Part shown: positions 1 to 7,422 of the stretch, one piece after another
Position numbering within the stretch: the first letter of the stretch is position 1
How the letters are laid out: every line of letters begins with the position of its first letter
Origin: Flavobacteriales bacterium
GTDB lineage: Bacteria; Bacteroidota; Bacteroidia; Flavobacteriales_F; PHOS-HE28
DNA length: 52,705 nt
Direction of reading: 5' to 3'
Assembly (NCBI GenBank): GCA_016788205.1
Contig: JAEUTA010000005.1
Span: 1-52,705, forward strand
Program-made: the position numbers and the translations under genes
Notes under the pieces: generated by a model
The model's input: only the letters and a program-made list of their open reading frames with translations
What the model was told of the DNA's origin: nothing
Databases searched by the model: none

Positions 1-141
1 TACCGAGTGGATGTACGACTACAACCATCTTCGTGCTCACAAAGCACTCGGATACCGGCCGCCAGTGCTCATCCAACCCTGATCCCAAAATGCCCTTGGA
101 GCCTCTAGTTATGATCGGCCCGAAATCAGGGGAAGCTTACA
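1..141 (+). mobile_element. Right end of an IS3-family insertion sequence (rest lies outside the window)
   Basis: The first 82 bases encode the C-terminus of an IS3-type transposase, followed by about 59 bases that look like the terminal inverted repeat. Read on the reverse strand, the outer end begins TGTAAGCTTCCCC, the TG start usual for IS3-family ends. The boundary at about 141 is inferred: the neighbouring reverse-strand ATPase gene reads normally up to there and then runs into the IS end. The left end and any target duplication are not in the window, so the border could be off by a few bases. Confidence 0.7.
2..82 (+). CDS. IS3-family transposase, C-terminal fragment (5' truncated by window edge)
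   Basis: Only the last 26 codons are present. They contain the motif YNHLRAHKALGYRPP, a hallmark of the end of the integrase-core (rve) domain of IS3-family OrfB transposases. In that family the enzyme cuts and joins the element ends using a DDE triad, which lies upstream and cannot be seen here. The reading frame ends in TGA and no gene follows before the presumed IS end. Whether the full element is intact cannot be judged. Confidence 0.8.
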   Translation, partial: TEWMYDYNHLRAHKALGYRPPVLIQP

Positions 142-906
142 CTTGCTCATACTAGCCTCCAGCCTTGGCTTAAGAGTGTCCTTCCAAAAGGGGAAATCCT
201 TGACGGCAGTTTTGAAGAACGAGTGAGCACGCATCAATGAGTCTGGCATGGGGTGATTCTTGCCCCCAGCGGTGAATGTCCAAGGTGTTTCTAAGAATTG
301 TTTTGAGAGTAGTGCCGCCAGTCTTTGTAGCGGGCCACGCTTCCAGTGATAAAGGGAATTGTCAAGATTGCTTGGACTCAAGAGCCACACTTCGGGTAGA
401 TGCTGCTGGATGTCATCGATGCGGACATAGTGCTTCCGGTAGTTGATACCGTGATCCTTGAACTTGTCTTTTGCTTCACCCTTCAGTGGAAGGTTGTTGC
501 TGATTGCGATTGGTTTATCATCCGCACCAATGAGCAAGTGGCGATGGCTGTACCGATTGTCTTCTCGCTCTCCAACGACTCTGATCCCGTGGACCAGAAC
601 TGGGCTGCCAACTCCATGAACCGCAGGAAGGTTGTATTCGCTGGCTGCTTTGAACCTAATAGTGATTGTGAAGTCATCGGCAACGATGCCACTTGGCGCA
701 TGGTAGAAGTCGTACTTGGATGGTGTGAAGGCATAGAAGCCGCCACCCTTAAGGGCAAGTGCAATGGCGTTGATGACCGTTGACTTTCCGCTATTGTTGC
801 CACCAATGAGATATGTCGGAATGCCGAACATGAGGTCGAGACTCAAATGCTCGATGCCTCTGAAACGTTCTATTTCAATCCTATCTAGTGTGAAGCTGAT
901 TGGCAT
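109..906 (-). pseudogene. AAA/OLD-family-like ATPase, 3' truncated by an IS element
   Basis: Residues 1-45 form the N-terminus of an SMC/RecF/OLD-type ABC ATPase: the opening strand IEIERFRGIEHLSL is followed by a Walker A loop GGNNSGKST at residues 35-43. No Walker B or signature motif is present, because the protein stops at 265 residues after about a dozen codons that come from the IS end. Full-length AAA15/OLD ATPases are usually longer and often carry a TOPRIM nuclease domain or act with a nuclease partner, commonly in phage defence; which subtype this was cannot be told. An ATG 36 bases upstream exists, but the start MPISFTLDR fits the family better. Composition is about 50% GC in two hand-counted lines, a little lower than neighbours. 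Confidence 0.75.
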
Positions 907-989
907 AGTGTAAATGTATCTGGCATGGGCTGTGCCGCCCATTCTGTGAACAACCTCTAAGTTCGTTCACCCATCCACCTTCCAACGCC

Positions 990-2615
990 ATGCGTACGAC
1001 CATCCTCCTCCTTTCGGTCTTCGCCACCACCATCTCTTTCGCCCAGACCGGCAAGCTCATAACCGTGGATCCCGGCATCGAGCGCATGACCGTCTATCTG
1101 AACGGGGGTGAGGTGCGAACCAGCACCGAGGTGGACCTGGCCGCAGGCTTGAACACCATCGAACTGAAGGAACTCTCGCAGTTCATGTACGTGCAGAGCG
1201 TACAGGTGGCGATCAAAGGAGAACTGGCGATCTTGAGTGTGAACCCGGCCGAGGACCGGATCCCAGCGGACCGTTCGGAGCCACGCATCGCCCGATTGCA
1301 GGACAGCTTGGAGATGTTGAACACGCGCGTCATCGAACTCAACGACCGCATTGGTGCGAACCAGGCGGCCAAACAGATGCTCACGAGCAACTACGATATC
1401 GGTGGCTCCAACGCGGTGACCACGGCCGAAGCCCTCGCCAAGACAGCCGACTTCTTCCACGACCGCACACTGAAGCTGAACCGCGATATCAGCGCCGACT
1501 CGCGCGAGAAGTTGAAGTTGGAAGAGGTGCAGCGGAATGCCGCCGCCGAATTGGCCAAGCTGGAAAGCGCCGGTGGCCGCGAACGCAAGAAGGTGACCGT
1601 GGTGGTGAACACCGATCGGGCCATGCGCACGAAAGTGGAACTGCGCTACCTCGTTGCGAATACCGGTTGGTCACCCGCGTATGATCTAGTCGCGGCGAAC
1701 AACACCGGCCCGATCACGCTGCGCTACAAGGCACAGGTCTACAACAACACGGGCATCGATTGGAAGAAGATGAACCTGGTCCTCAGCACGGCAGACCCTT
1801 CCCTAGGCGCGAGTTCACCGGCGTTGGCGCGGTGGGAACTGGGTGGTGGCGGCGGTTCGGGCTCGGGTGTGGATGGTCGTTTCGATCAAGGCGATTACAA
1901 ACAGTCGCAAAACATGGCGCCCAGTTTGAATGGCTGGAACGACGCCAGCCAGCACTACGAGATGATCACAGTTTCTGAAGTGACAGCCGAGTTCAAGATC
2001 AAACGCACGTACGATATCCCCAGCGATGCGCGGCCTTACATGGTGGAAGTGGCGGAGCATACGTTGCCAGCCACGTACAGCTACGTGGCCATCCCGAAAG
2101 TGGACTGCGATGCGTTCCTGATGGCGCGCATCACAGGCTGGGAAACACTTGATCTGGTGGATGGTCCGGCGAACGTTTACTACGAGGACAGCTATGTGGG
2201 CGAATCGATGATCAGCACCGCCGGCATCAACGACACACTGGATCTTTCGCTTGGCCGCGATAACGACATCCGCGTGGAGCGCAAGGAATTGGAGGACCGT
2301 ACCAGCCGCAAGGTGATCGGCAGCGAACGCAAACAAACGTTGACCTACGAGATCACGGTGAAGAACACGACCACCGCACCGATCCACCTCGTGCTGCGCG
2401 ACCAGATCCCTGTGAGCATGAACGACCAGATCAAGGTGCAGGTGCTGGAACTTTCCGGTGGTGAACTGGACGCACCGGAAGGCTTGGTGGAATGGCCCAT
2501 GGATCTTCAGCCCGCCGCCTCCAGCACGGTGAAGCTGAGCTTCGAGATCCGCCACCCGAAAGGTTGGAACGTGAGCTACCGAACGCGGTTGCGGAAGCAG
2601 AAGCTCCTGTTCTAG
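990..2615 (+). CDS. DUF4139 domain-containing secreted protein (mucoidy inhibitor MuiA-like)
   Basis: This 541-residue protein starts with a signal peptide (MRTTILLLSVFATTISFAQ). An N-terminal DUF4140-like part (about 25-125), which opens with a strand like VDPGIERMTVYLNGGEV, leads into a helical, probably coiled-coil section (about 100-195). A long beta-rich DUF4139 domain (about 205-540) contains typical text such as LRYLVANTGWSPAYDL and ends in RHPKGWNVSYRTRLRKQ. Members occur widely in Bacteroidota and are assumed to sit in the envelope; the biochemical function is unknown. The gene stands alone, on the other strand from the truncated ATPase. The domain assignment is strong; the MuiA link is by family name only. 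Confidence 0.85.
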   Translation: MRTTILLLSVFATTISFAQTGKLITVDPGIERMTVYLNGGEVRTSTEVDLAAGLNTIELKELSQFMYVQSVQVAIKGELAILSVNPAEDRIPADRSEPRIARLQDSLEMLNTRVIELNDRIGANQAAKQMLTSNYDIGGSNAVTTAEALAKTADFFHDRTLKLNRDISADSREKLKLEEVQRNAAAELAKLESAGGRERKKVTVVVNTDRAMRTKVELRYLVANTGWSPAYDLVAANNTGPITLRYKAQVYNNTGIDWKKMNLVLSTADPSLGASSPALARWELGGGGGSGSGVDGRFDQGDYKQSQNMAPSLNGWNDASQHYEMITVSEVTAEFKIKRTYDIPSDARPYMVEVAEHTLPATYSYVAIPKVDCDAFLMARITGWETLDLVDGPANVYYEDSYVGESMISTAGINDTLDLSLGRDNDIRVERKELEDRTSRKVIGSERKQTLTYEITVKNTTTAPIHLVLRDQIPVSMNDQIKVQVLELSGGELDAPEGLVEWPMDLQPAASSTVKLSFEIRHPKGWNVSYRTRLRKQKLLF

Positions 2616-2748
2616 GCTTTTGGGCAGGGGCGTTCAGGCCTTAGCGGTGCTGACCAGCCAGGCGGTTTGAACATCCACTGTCTGGAACATGGGCATTCCA
2701 TTGCCCTTCTGTTGCGGATGGCCCCGCTAGCTTGCCGCCCCTTTCACC

Positions 2749-3390
2749 ATGGATCGTAGGCTCGTCTTCCTCTCCGGCACCATCGGCGTAGTGCTCTTCG
2801 TGCTCACCACTGTCGTGGGCGGCGCATTGTTCCCGGGCTACAGCCATGTGGAGCAGTTGATCAGCGAGAGCTATGCCCACGGTACGGCATACGGGCCATG
2901 GTTGCGCTTCCTGGGATACCTGCCTAGCGGTGTCCTGTTCGGTGTTTTCGCATGGGCAGCGGCTCGGGTGTTCGCCGCACGCAAATACACCTTGATCGGT
3001 TTTGCGGGCATCGGCATCGGTTACGGACTGGGAACGGTATTGGCCTCTTTCTTCCCGTGCGAGGCGGGTTGTCAGACGGACGGCAGCGAGAGCAGCATCT
3101 CCCAACTGATCCACAACCTTAGCGGACTGCTCACCTACCTCGTGGTGCCGGCCTCGCTGGTGATGCTCGGTGTACGTTTGCGCAAGCGACCGGGGTTTGA
3201 ACGCTTGGGCCGCAAGGCACTGGTGTGTGGGATCGTTGCAATGCTCGGTTTCATCCTCCTGATCGAACTTTCAGATACCGGTTACATCGGTCTCGCACAG
3301 CGCTTCACGGAAGGCAGCATCCTTTGGTGGATACTGACTTGTGCCATCCATTTCAAGGAGCCACCACCAATGGCGATCAGCTCGCTCTGA
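2749..3390 (+). CDS. DUF998 family integral membrane protein
   Basis: This 213-residue protein has about six predicted membrane segments (near residues 8-28, 50-72, 80-102, 122-142, 160-180 and 190-200). The short motif HVEQLISESYAHGT after the first helix matches the conserved SQLISE-like region of DUF998 proteins, whose function is not known. A Cys-rich loop (FPCEAGCQTDGSES) follows the third helix, also typical. The C-terminus (HFKEPPPMAISSL) is short and polar and could be slightly atypical. A small membrane protein gene follows after 8 bases, suggesting co-transcription. Confidence 0.75.
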   Translation: MDRRLVFLSGTIGVVLFVLTTVVGGALFPGYSHVEQLISESYAHGTAYGPWLRFLGYLPSGVLFGVFAWAAARVFAARKYTLIGFAGIGIGYGLGTVLASFFPCEAGCQTDGSESSISQLIHNLSGLLTYLVVPASLVMLGVRLRKRPGFERLGRKALVCGIVAMLGFILLIELSDTGYIGLAQRFTEGSILWWILTCAIHFKEPPPMAISSL

Positions 3391-3398
3391 ACTCCGTC

Positions 3399-3572
3399 AT
3401 GAACAAGCCTATTCTCATCATCCTGCTGGTGCTCAACGCGATCGTATTGCTCGGTCAACTTTGGCCCGAGGGCGCACCACCTTTTGCGCGCATGGTGAAC
3501 ATCACCTTTCTCGTAGCGGTGATGCTTTTCCTGCTGCGCACGCTGTTCCCCGGAACGACGAAGGGCAAATGA
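3399..3572 (+). CDS. Small two-helix membrane protein of unknown function
   Basis: This 57-residue protein is made of two hydrophobic helices (about residues 4-20 and 32-49) joined by a short polar loop, with a basic tail (TTKGK). The start ATG lies 8 bases behind the DUF998 stop, so the two genes probably form a transcription unit. A longer in-frame extension upstream overlaps DUF998 and has no protein-like character, so the internal ATG is chosen. No family recognised. Confidence 0.6.
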   Translation: MNKPILIILLVLNAIVLLGQLWPEGAPPFARMVNITFLVAVMLFLLRTLFPGTTKGK

Positions 3573-3580
3573 GATGGCCT

Positions 3581-4054
3581 CTAGCCAGCAGCGATCGTTC
3601 GAGGTTCGCAACGCACGGGGAAATTCACCGAGTTCGCGATGAAGCATAGTTCGTGCGCTTTGTGGTGAAGTTCGTTCGCTTTCTCGATCATGCGCTCGTC
3701 GCGCACCACGATCCGCGGGTGCAATACCACCTCGGTGAAACGGCCACTGCCATCGGGGAAGGTCTCCATGGATCCGGTCGCGTCGTCCACGTAGCCCGTT
3801 ACCACAACGCCGTTCATCACGCAAACGTGCAGGTAGCTCATCATGTGGCAGGCGCTCAACGCAGCGACCAGTAGGTCCTCGGGGTTGTGGCGTGAAGGGT
3901 CGCCGCGGAAGGTGGGGTCAGCGGAACCCAACAGATCCGGCTTACCCGCGATGCGGATGACGTGATCGCGCTTGTAGCTGCGGTAATGGTCCGTTCCCGT
4001 GCCTAGGTCGCCCGTCCACTCCAGGGTGAGGGCGTAGTTGTGCGCTTGTGACAT
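3581..4054 (-). CDS. OsmC family peroxidase-like protein
   Basis: This 157-residue protein has the OsmC fold pattern: an N-terminal strand region (YALTLEWTGDLGTGT), the central segment NPEDLLVAALSACHMMSYL holding the resolving/peroxidatic-type cysteine, and a C-terminal helix with a second cysteine (HELCFIANSVNFPV). OsmC/Ohr proteins reduce organic hydroperoxides with these two cysteines, in the cytoplasm. A methionine five codons upstream is possible, but MSQAHNY is the more typical start. It is divergent from the NTF2-like gene, with only about 40 bases between them. Confidence 0.85.
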   Translation of the reverse strand: MSQAHNYALTLEWTGDLGTGTDHYRSYKRDHVIRIAGKPDLLGSADPTFRGDPSRHNPEDLLVAALSACHMMSYLHVCVMNGVVVTGYVDDATGSMETFPDGSGRFTEVVLHPRIVVRDERMIEKANELHHKAHELCFIANSVNFPVRCEPRTIAAG

Positions 4055-4092
4055 GATGCGAAGTTCCATCGTAGCGGGTTAGCTTCACACCG

Positions 4093-4545
4093 ATGGACGT
4101 GTTGCAACGATTCTACTCGGCTTTCGCCCAACGCGACTGGGCTGCCATGGGGGCTTGTTATCATACTAGTGCCCGTTTCAGCGATCCGGTGTTCCCCGAT
4201 CTGGATGAAGCGCAGGTCCGGGCCATGTGGCGCATGTTGCTGACCAGCGGGTCCGATCTGAGCGTCACCTACACCGTGCTTCAGGCCGAAGCCACGAAAG
4301 GGCGCGTTCGTTGGGAGGCCAGGTACACCTTCAGCCGCTCAGGACGGAAGGTGCACAATGTGGTCACTTCGGAGTTCGTGCTTAAGGATGATCGCATCGT
4401 TGTGCAGCGCGATCAATTCGACTTCTGGCGCTGGAGCCGCCAGGCACTTGGTATAAGCGGTGTGCTGCTCGGCTGGACACCGATCGTTCGTGGTAAGGTG
4501 CAGCAGTTGGCGGCCGCTAATCTGCGGAAGGCGATGGGTGGTTGA
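4093..4545 (+). CDS. Nuclear transport factor 2 (SnoaL-like) family protein
   Basis: The 150-residue product has the small alpha+beta cone-fold signature: an N-terminal helix with VLQRFYSAFAQRDWAAMGACYHTSARFSDPVF-like content (residues 3-34), then alternating strands ending in EFVLKDDRIVVQRDQFDFWRW. In this family such proteins are enzymes or ligand-binding subunits with very varied jobs, so the substrate cannot be predicted. The C-terminal 35 residues form a hydrophobic then basic helix. The gene abuts the convergent hypothetical gene directly (stop codons adjacent). Confidence 0.75.
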   Translation: MDVLQRFYSAFAQRDWAAMGACYHTSARFSDPVFPDLDEAQVRAMWRMLLTSGSDLSVTYTVLQAEATKGRVRWEARYTFSRSGRKVHNVVTSEFVLKDDRIVVQRDQFDFWRWSRQALGISGVLLGWTPIVRGKVQQLAAANLRKAMGG

Positions 4546-4887
4546 TCAGTCGACCTTCTTGTCCTCGATCATCGGTATTTCCAGCATCACCACCTCAAGC
4601 TTGCGGATGCCATACTTGGCTTTCAGCGTGGTGCGACTCTGATCGCCTTCTTCGGGTGTGGCAAAACGAAGTACATCAAGGTCCGTCACATCCTTCAGTT
4701 CCGGGAACTCGGCCTTGTAACGCGTGATCAACTGCGGTGTGGTGAACGCCTCCGTGGTCTCGATCAACGGGGTGATGTACACCACCGGACCGTTGCGCCA
4801 GTTGCCGATCGCGTGGCTCCAGATCCTGTTCTGTGCATGTACAGCGCAGGAAACGAGCAAGACAAGGGCGGTGATGAACGTTCTCAT
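4546..4887 (-). CDS. Small secreted protein of unknown function
   Basis: This 113-residue protein opens with a clear signal peptide (MRTFITALVLLVSCAVHAQ). The mature part is a mixed, charged sequence with no recognisable motif, no cysteine and no membrane segment. It is probably periplasmic. It lies 56 bases downstream of the T9SS lysyl-oxidase-like gene on the same strand and may be read from the same transcript. No family recognised. Confidence 0.6.
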   Translation of the reverse strand: MRTFITALVLLVSCAVHAQNRIWSHAIGNWRNGPVVYITPLIETTEAFTTPQLITRYKAEFPELKDVTDLDVLRFATPEEGDQSRTTLKAKYGIRKLEVVMLEIPMIEDKKVD

Positions 4888-4943
4888 GATGCGAACGCCC
4901 GGAGCTGTTGCTTGCTCCGGGCGTTGACAAAGTTGGTGAATGA

Positions 4944-7334
4944 TCAGCGTTCGATCAATAGTTTACCTGCCCCGTTGATGGCACCCGTAAGGCGGTAGTA
5001 GTAGGATCCTGCGATCAGTGTGCGGCGTTCGATCACCATGCGTCCAGCGCCGCTCATATCCGTCTGCTCTTGTACCACGCGACCCTGTATATCGGTGAGG
5101 GTGAGCTTCACTCGACCTGCTGTCGTTGGGGGATAGAGCAGGGTGGTCTGTTCGGTGAAGGGGTTGGGGAACACGCGGATGCCTTCCTCCAAGGCGTTGG
5201 TGCCTACACCGGTGATGGTGGCGCAGGCGTTCTCCAGTTCGGTGATGGCGTTGTGGTAGTTCTCGTTCACCACGTCGATCACCTCATCGATGCAGATGGT
5301 AGTGCCCGGGTTGATGAAGTGTACGCGGCACAACGGCTTGTAGTCAGGGCCGCGTTGGATCGTGGAGTCGACGTCGCTCAGGCAAAGGATGTGGCCTCCA
5401 CCGAAGGAGGATGCAGGTGTTGCCGGGTAGGCGATGGGGTCGTACAGGCTTTCCACCGTGGTGATCTGCACGCCGCTCAGCATCAGCTCATAGCCGAGCA
5501 GGCGGCGGTTGGTGTTGCGGACGTGGATGTCCATCCAGCCTTCGTTCATGTCCAATGCTCCGATGGTGAAGCTGACCGTATCGAACGGATTGATGATCTC
5601 ATTGAAAGGGAAGTTGCAGTGATCGTGCACGGCAGCGCTGTCCGGTGGGTGGTTGTAGGTGTTCCAGTAGTTGCAGAAGGCCATCAGTGCGGCATCCGTA
5701 ACAGTGAGGTTGCCGTCCTGGTCGATGTCGTTGCACGGCACCGGAGTAAGGTCGTTGCCCATGATGCCGGTCTCGTAGTAGTTCACGTCCAACGTGTTCT
5801 GCTGACCGTCGGTGTTGAGGTCCCCGATGAGCGCTGTTCCAGCGCAGTTGCCCAGGCAATCCATCTGTGCTGAACCGTAGATCTCGCCCAGGCAGTCCAC
5901 ATAGGGTTCGCAATCATTGTCCACGGTGACCACCAACGTGGGTGTGCGATCGATGTTGATGCACACTTGCGCCCAGTTGTTGAAGTGGTCGCTTTCCATG
6001 CGGCCCAGTGCATCAGGGTCGTTGTCCCAGTTGGTGCGCACCACGAGCGTGTAGGTGCCTTCAGGCACACCCGTGATGTCGAGCCAGTTGCAGCTGGTGC
6101 CACTGCCGTACACGTCCGCGCAACCCGCGCTGATGCCCATGTTGCCGCAGCCGTACTGGCCGCTTCCGCCACCCTGGCAATCCACGTCCATCACGCAGAA
6201 GCCGTTCTTGAAACCGATCGACATCTCCTGGCCGTCCGCATCGTACAGCAGGTATTCCGCGTAGCCCTTGTAATGGGTGTGGCCGTGGCAGTTCTGCGTT
6301 TCGAACTGGTCCGGGTTGGCGCCGGGTGTCCCGATGTAGTAGTCCAGTTCGCCGATGTTCGCGATACGCGTGTCGAAACGGACGATCTCGCGCATACCAT
6401 AACCGGTGAGGCAGCCTTCCGCGATGAAACAATCGCCCTGGCTGACCGTCGTTGAGGCGAGGTTGAGCGAGTTGGTCAACCGTTGCTGGTCCACGGTCAG
6501 GTCAGGAGCTTGCGGACAATCGTCGCTGCCCCAGGGTATGCAGCTGCCGTCATCCACCGTGGCGAGCGGGTCGTAGTTGCACGAGTTCATATCGGTACAA
6601 CCCGAGATGGGCCCCACGTATTCAACGGCCCACGCGATGGAATTGCCTTCGCAGGCCGCGCCGCTATCACCGATGCGGACGTACACGAGGTCGCCCACGC
6701 CCAGGTTGGCGAGCAGCTCCGCTTGTGCGGTGTTGCCACAACCACCATCGGCGAAGTACATGGTGCCGGCCGGGCTTTCGTCCGGTGTAAGGCCGGAGCA
6801 ATGGTCGTAAACCCAGATCCGCGTGTCGCACGTATTCACGCCGCAGGTGCTCATACGGTATTGGCCGCTCTGCGCAGGGCTGAAGCTGTACCAGGTGTTC
6901 GGCCCGGGAGCGATATGTACCCCCGCCGATATCACCAACGGGCTGCCACAGCTGAAGCCGGGTGGACAGTTCACTTCGGTGGTCTGTAGGTAGTCATAGT
7001 TGTTGCCTTGGCCAGCGCCACCAGCGGCCACGGTCACACCATCCAGTGTGACCACGTACCCACCGGCGCCGGTGATGCCATCGCCATAGCTGTCGTGCAT
7101 GGTGAAGATGATGCACTCGCCCGAGGGCACGCACAGCGAACCGCCGAGGTAATTACCCGTGGCGACGGTGCTGCTGTTCTGCACCACGGTCCACGTTATC
7201 TCGTTGGGCCATCCATCAGGCGTAATACTGATGATCATTTCGCTTTCGCCCACGGGGCAGCCTCCGCCAGGCGCGGCTAGCAGCGGTGCGCTGGTCACCG
7301 TCAGTAAAGCGAGGAGTAGGGTTCTTGAGTCCAT
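4944..7334 (-). CDS. T9SS-exported protein with lysyl-oxidase-like domain
   Basis: This 796-residue secreted protein begins with signal peptide MDSRTLLLALLTVTSAPLLA. The N-terminal third is beta-rich and ends in a calcium-type repeat (GCTDMNSCNYDP...DDGSC). About residues 280-460 resemble lysyl oxidase: CHGHTHY with three His (350, 352, 354) as copper ligands, Lys376 in GFKNGFC and Tyr409 in GCADVYG, matching the Lys and Tyr that form the LTQ cofactor in animal enzymes, then CNWLDITGVPEGTY. Dockerin-like segments (GDLNTDGQQNTLDVN, DIDQDGNLTVTDA) follow, and the end (VFPNPFTEQTTL ... KLLIER) is a type A T9SS sorting domain. By homology it would oxidise lysine side chains or other amines at the cell surface. 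The ATG 46 codons further upstream gives a non-signal-like, Arg-rich extension and was rejected. Confidence 0.85.
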   Translation of the reverse strand: MDSRTLLLALLTVTSAPLLAAPGGGCPVGESEMIISITPDGWPNEITWTVVQNSSTVATGNYLGGSLCVPSGECIIFTMHDSYGDGITGAGGYVVTLDGVTVAAGGAGQGNNYDYLQTTEVNCPPGFSCGSPLVISAGVHIAPGPNTWYSFSPAQSGQYRMSTCGVNTCDTRIWVYDHCSGLTPDESPAGTMYFADGGCGNTAQAELLANLGVGDLVYVRIGDSGAACEGNSIAWAVEYVGPISGCTDMNSCNYDPLATVDDGSCIPWGSDDCPQAPDLTVDQQRLTNSLNLASTTVSQGDCFIAEGCLTGYGMREIVRFDTRIANIGELDYYIGTPGANPDQFETQNCHGHTHYKGYAEYLLYDADGQEMSIGFKNGFCVMDVDCQGGGSGQYGCGNMGISAGCADVYGSGTSCNWLDITGVPEGTYTLVVRTNWDNDPDALGRMESDHFNNWAQVCINIDRTPTLVVTVDNDCEPYVDCLGEIYGSAQMDCLGNCAGTALIGDLNTDGQQNTLDVNYYETGIMGNDLTPVPCNDIDQDGNLTVTDAALMAFCNYWNTYNHPPDSAAVHDHCNFPFNEIINPFDTVSFTIGALDMNEGWMDIHVRNTNRRLLGYELMLSGVQITTVESLYDPIAYPATPASSFGGGHILCLSDVDSTIQRGPDYKPLCRVHFINPGTTICIDEVIDVVNENYHNAITELENACATITGVGTNALEEGIRVFPNPFTEQTTLLYPPTTAGRVKLTLTDIQGRVVQEQTDMSGAGRMVIERRTLIAGSYYYRLTGAINGAGKLLIER

Positions 7335-7422
7335 GTCTTGCAGGTTATGGTGGTCGAATGTCGCCAAAGAATGACGTATGATGGCGCCGGATCGGTGCTT
7401 CCGCTTGAACTGCAACCGCTGG

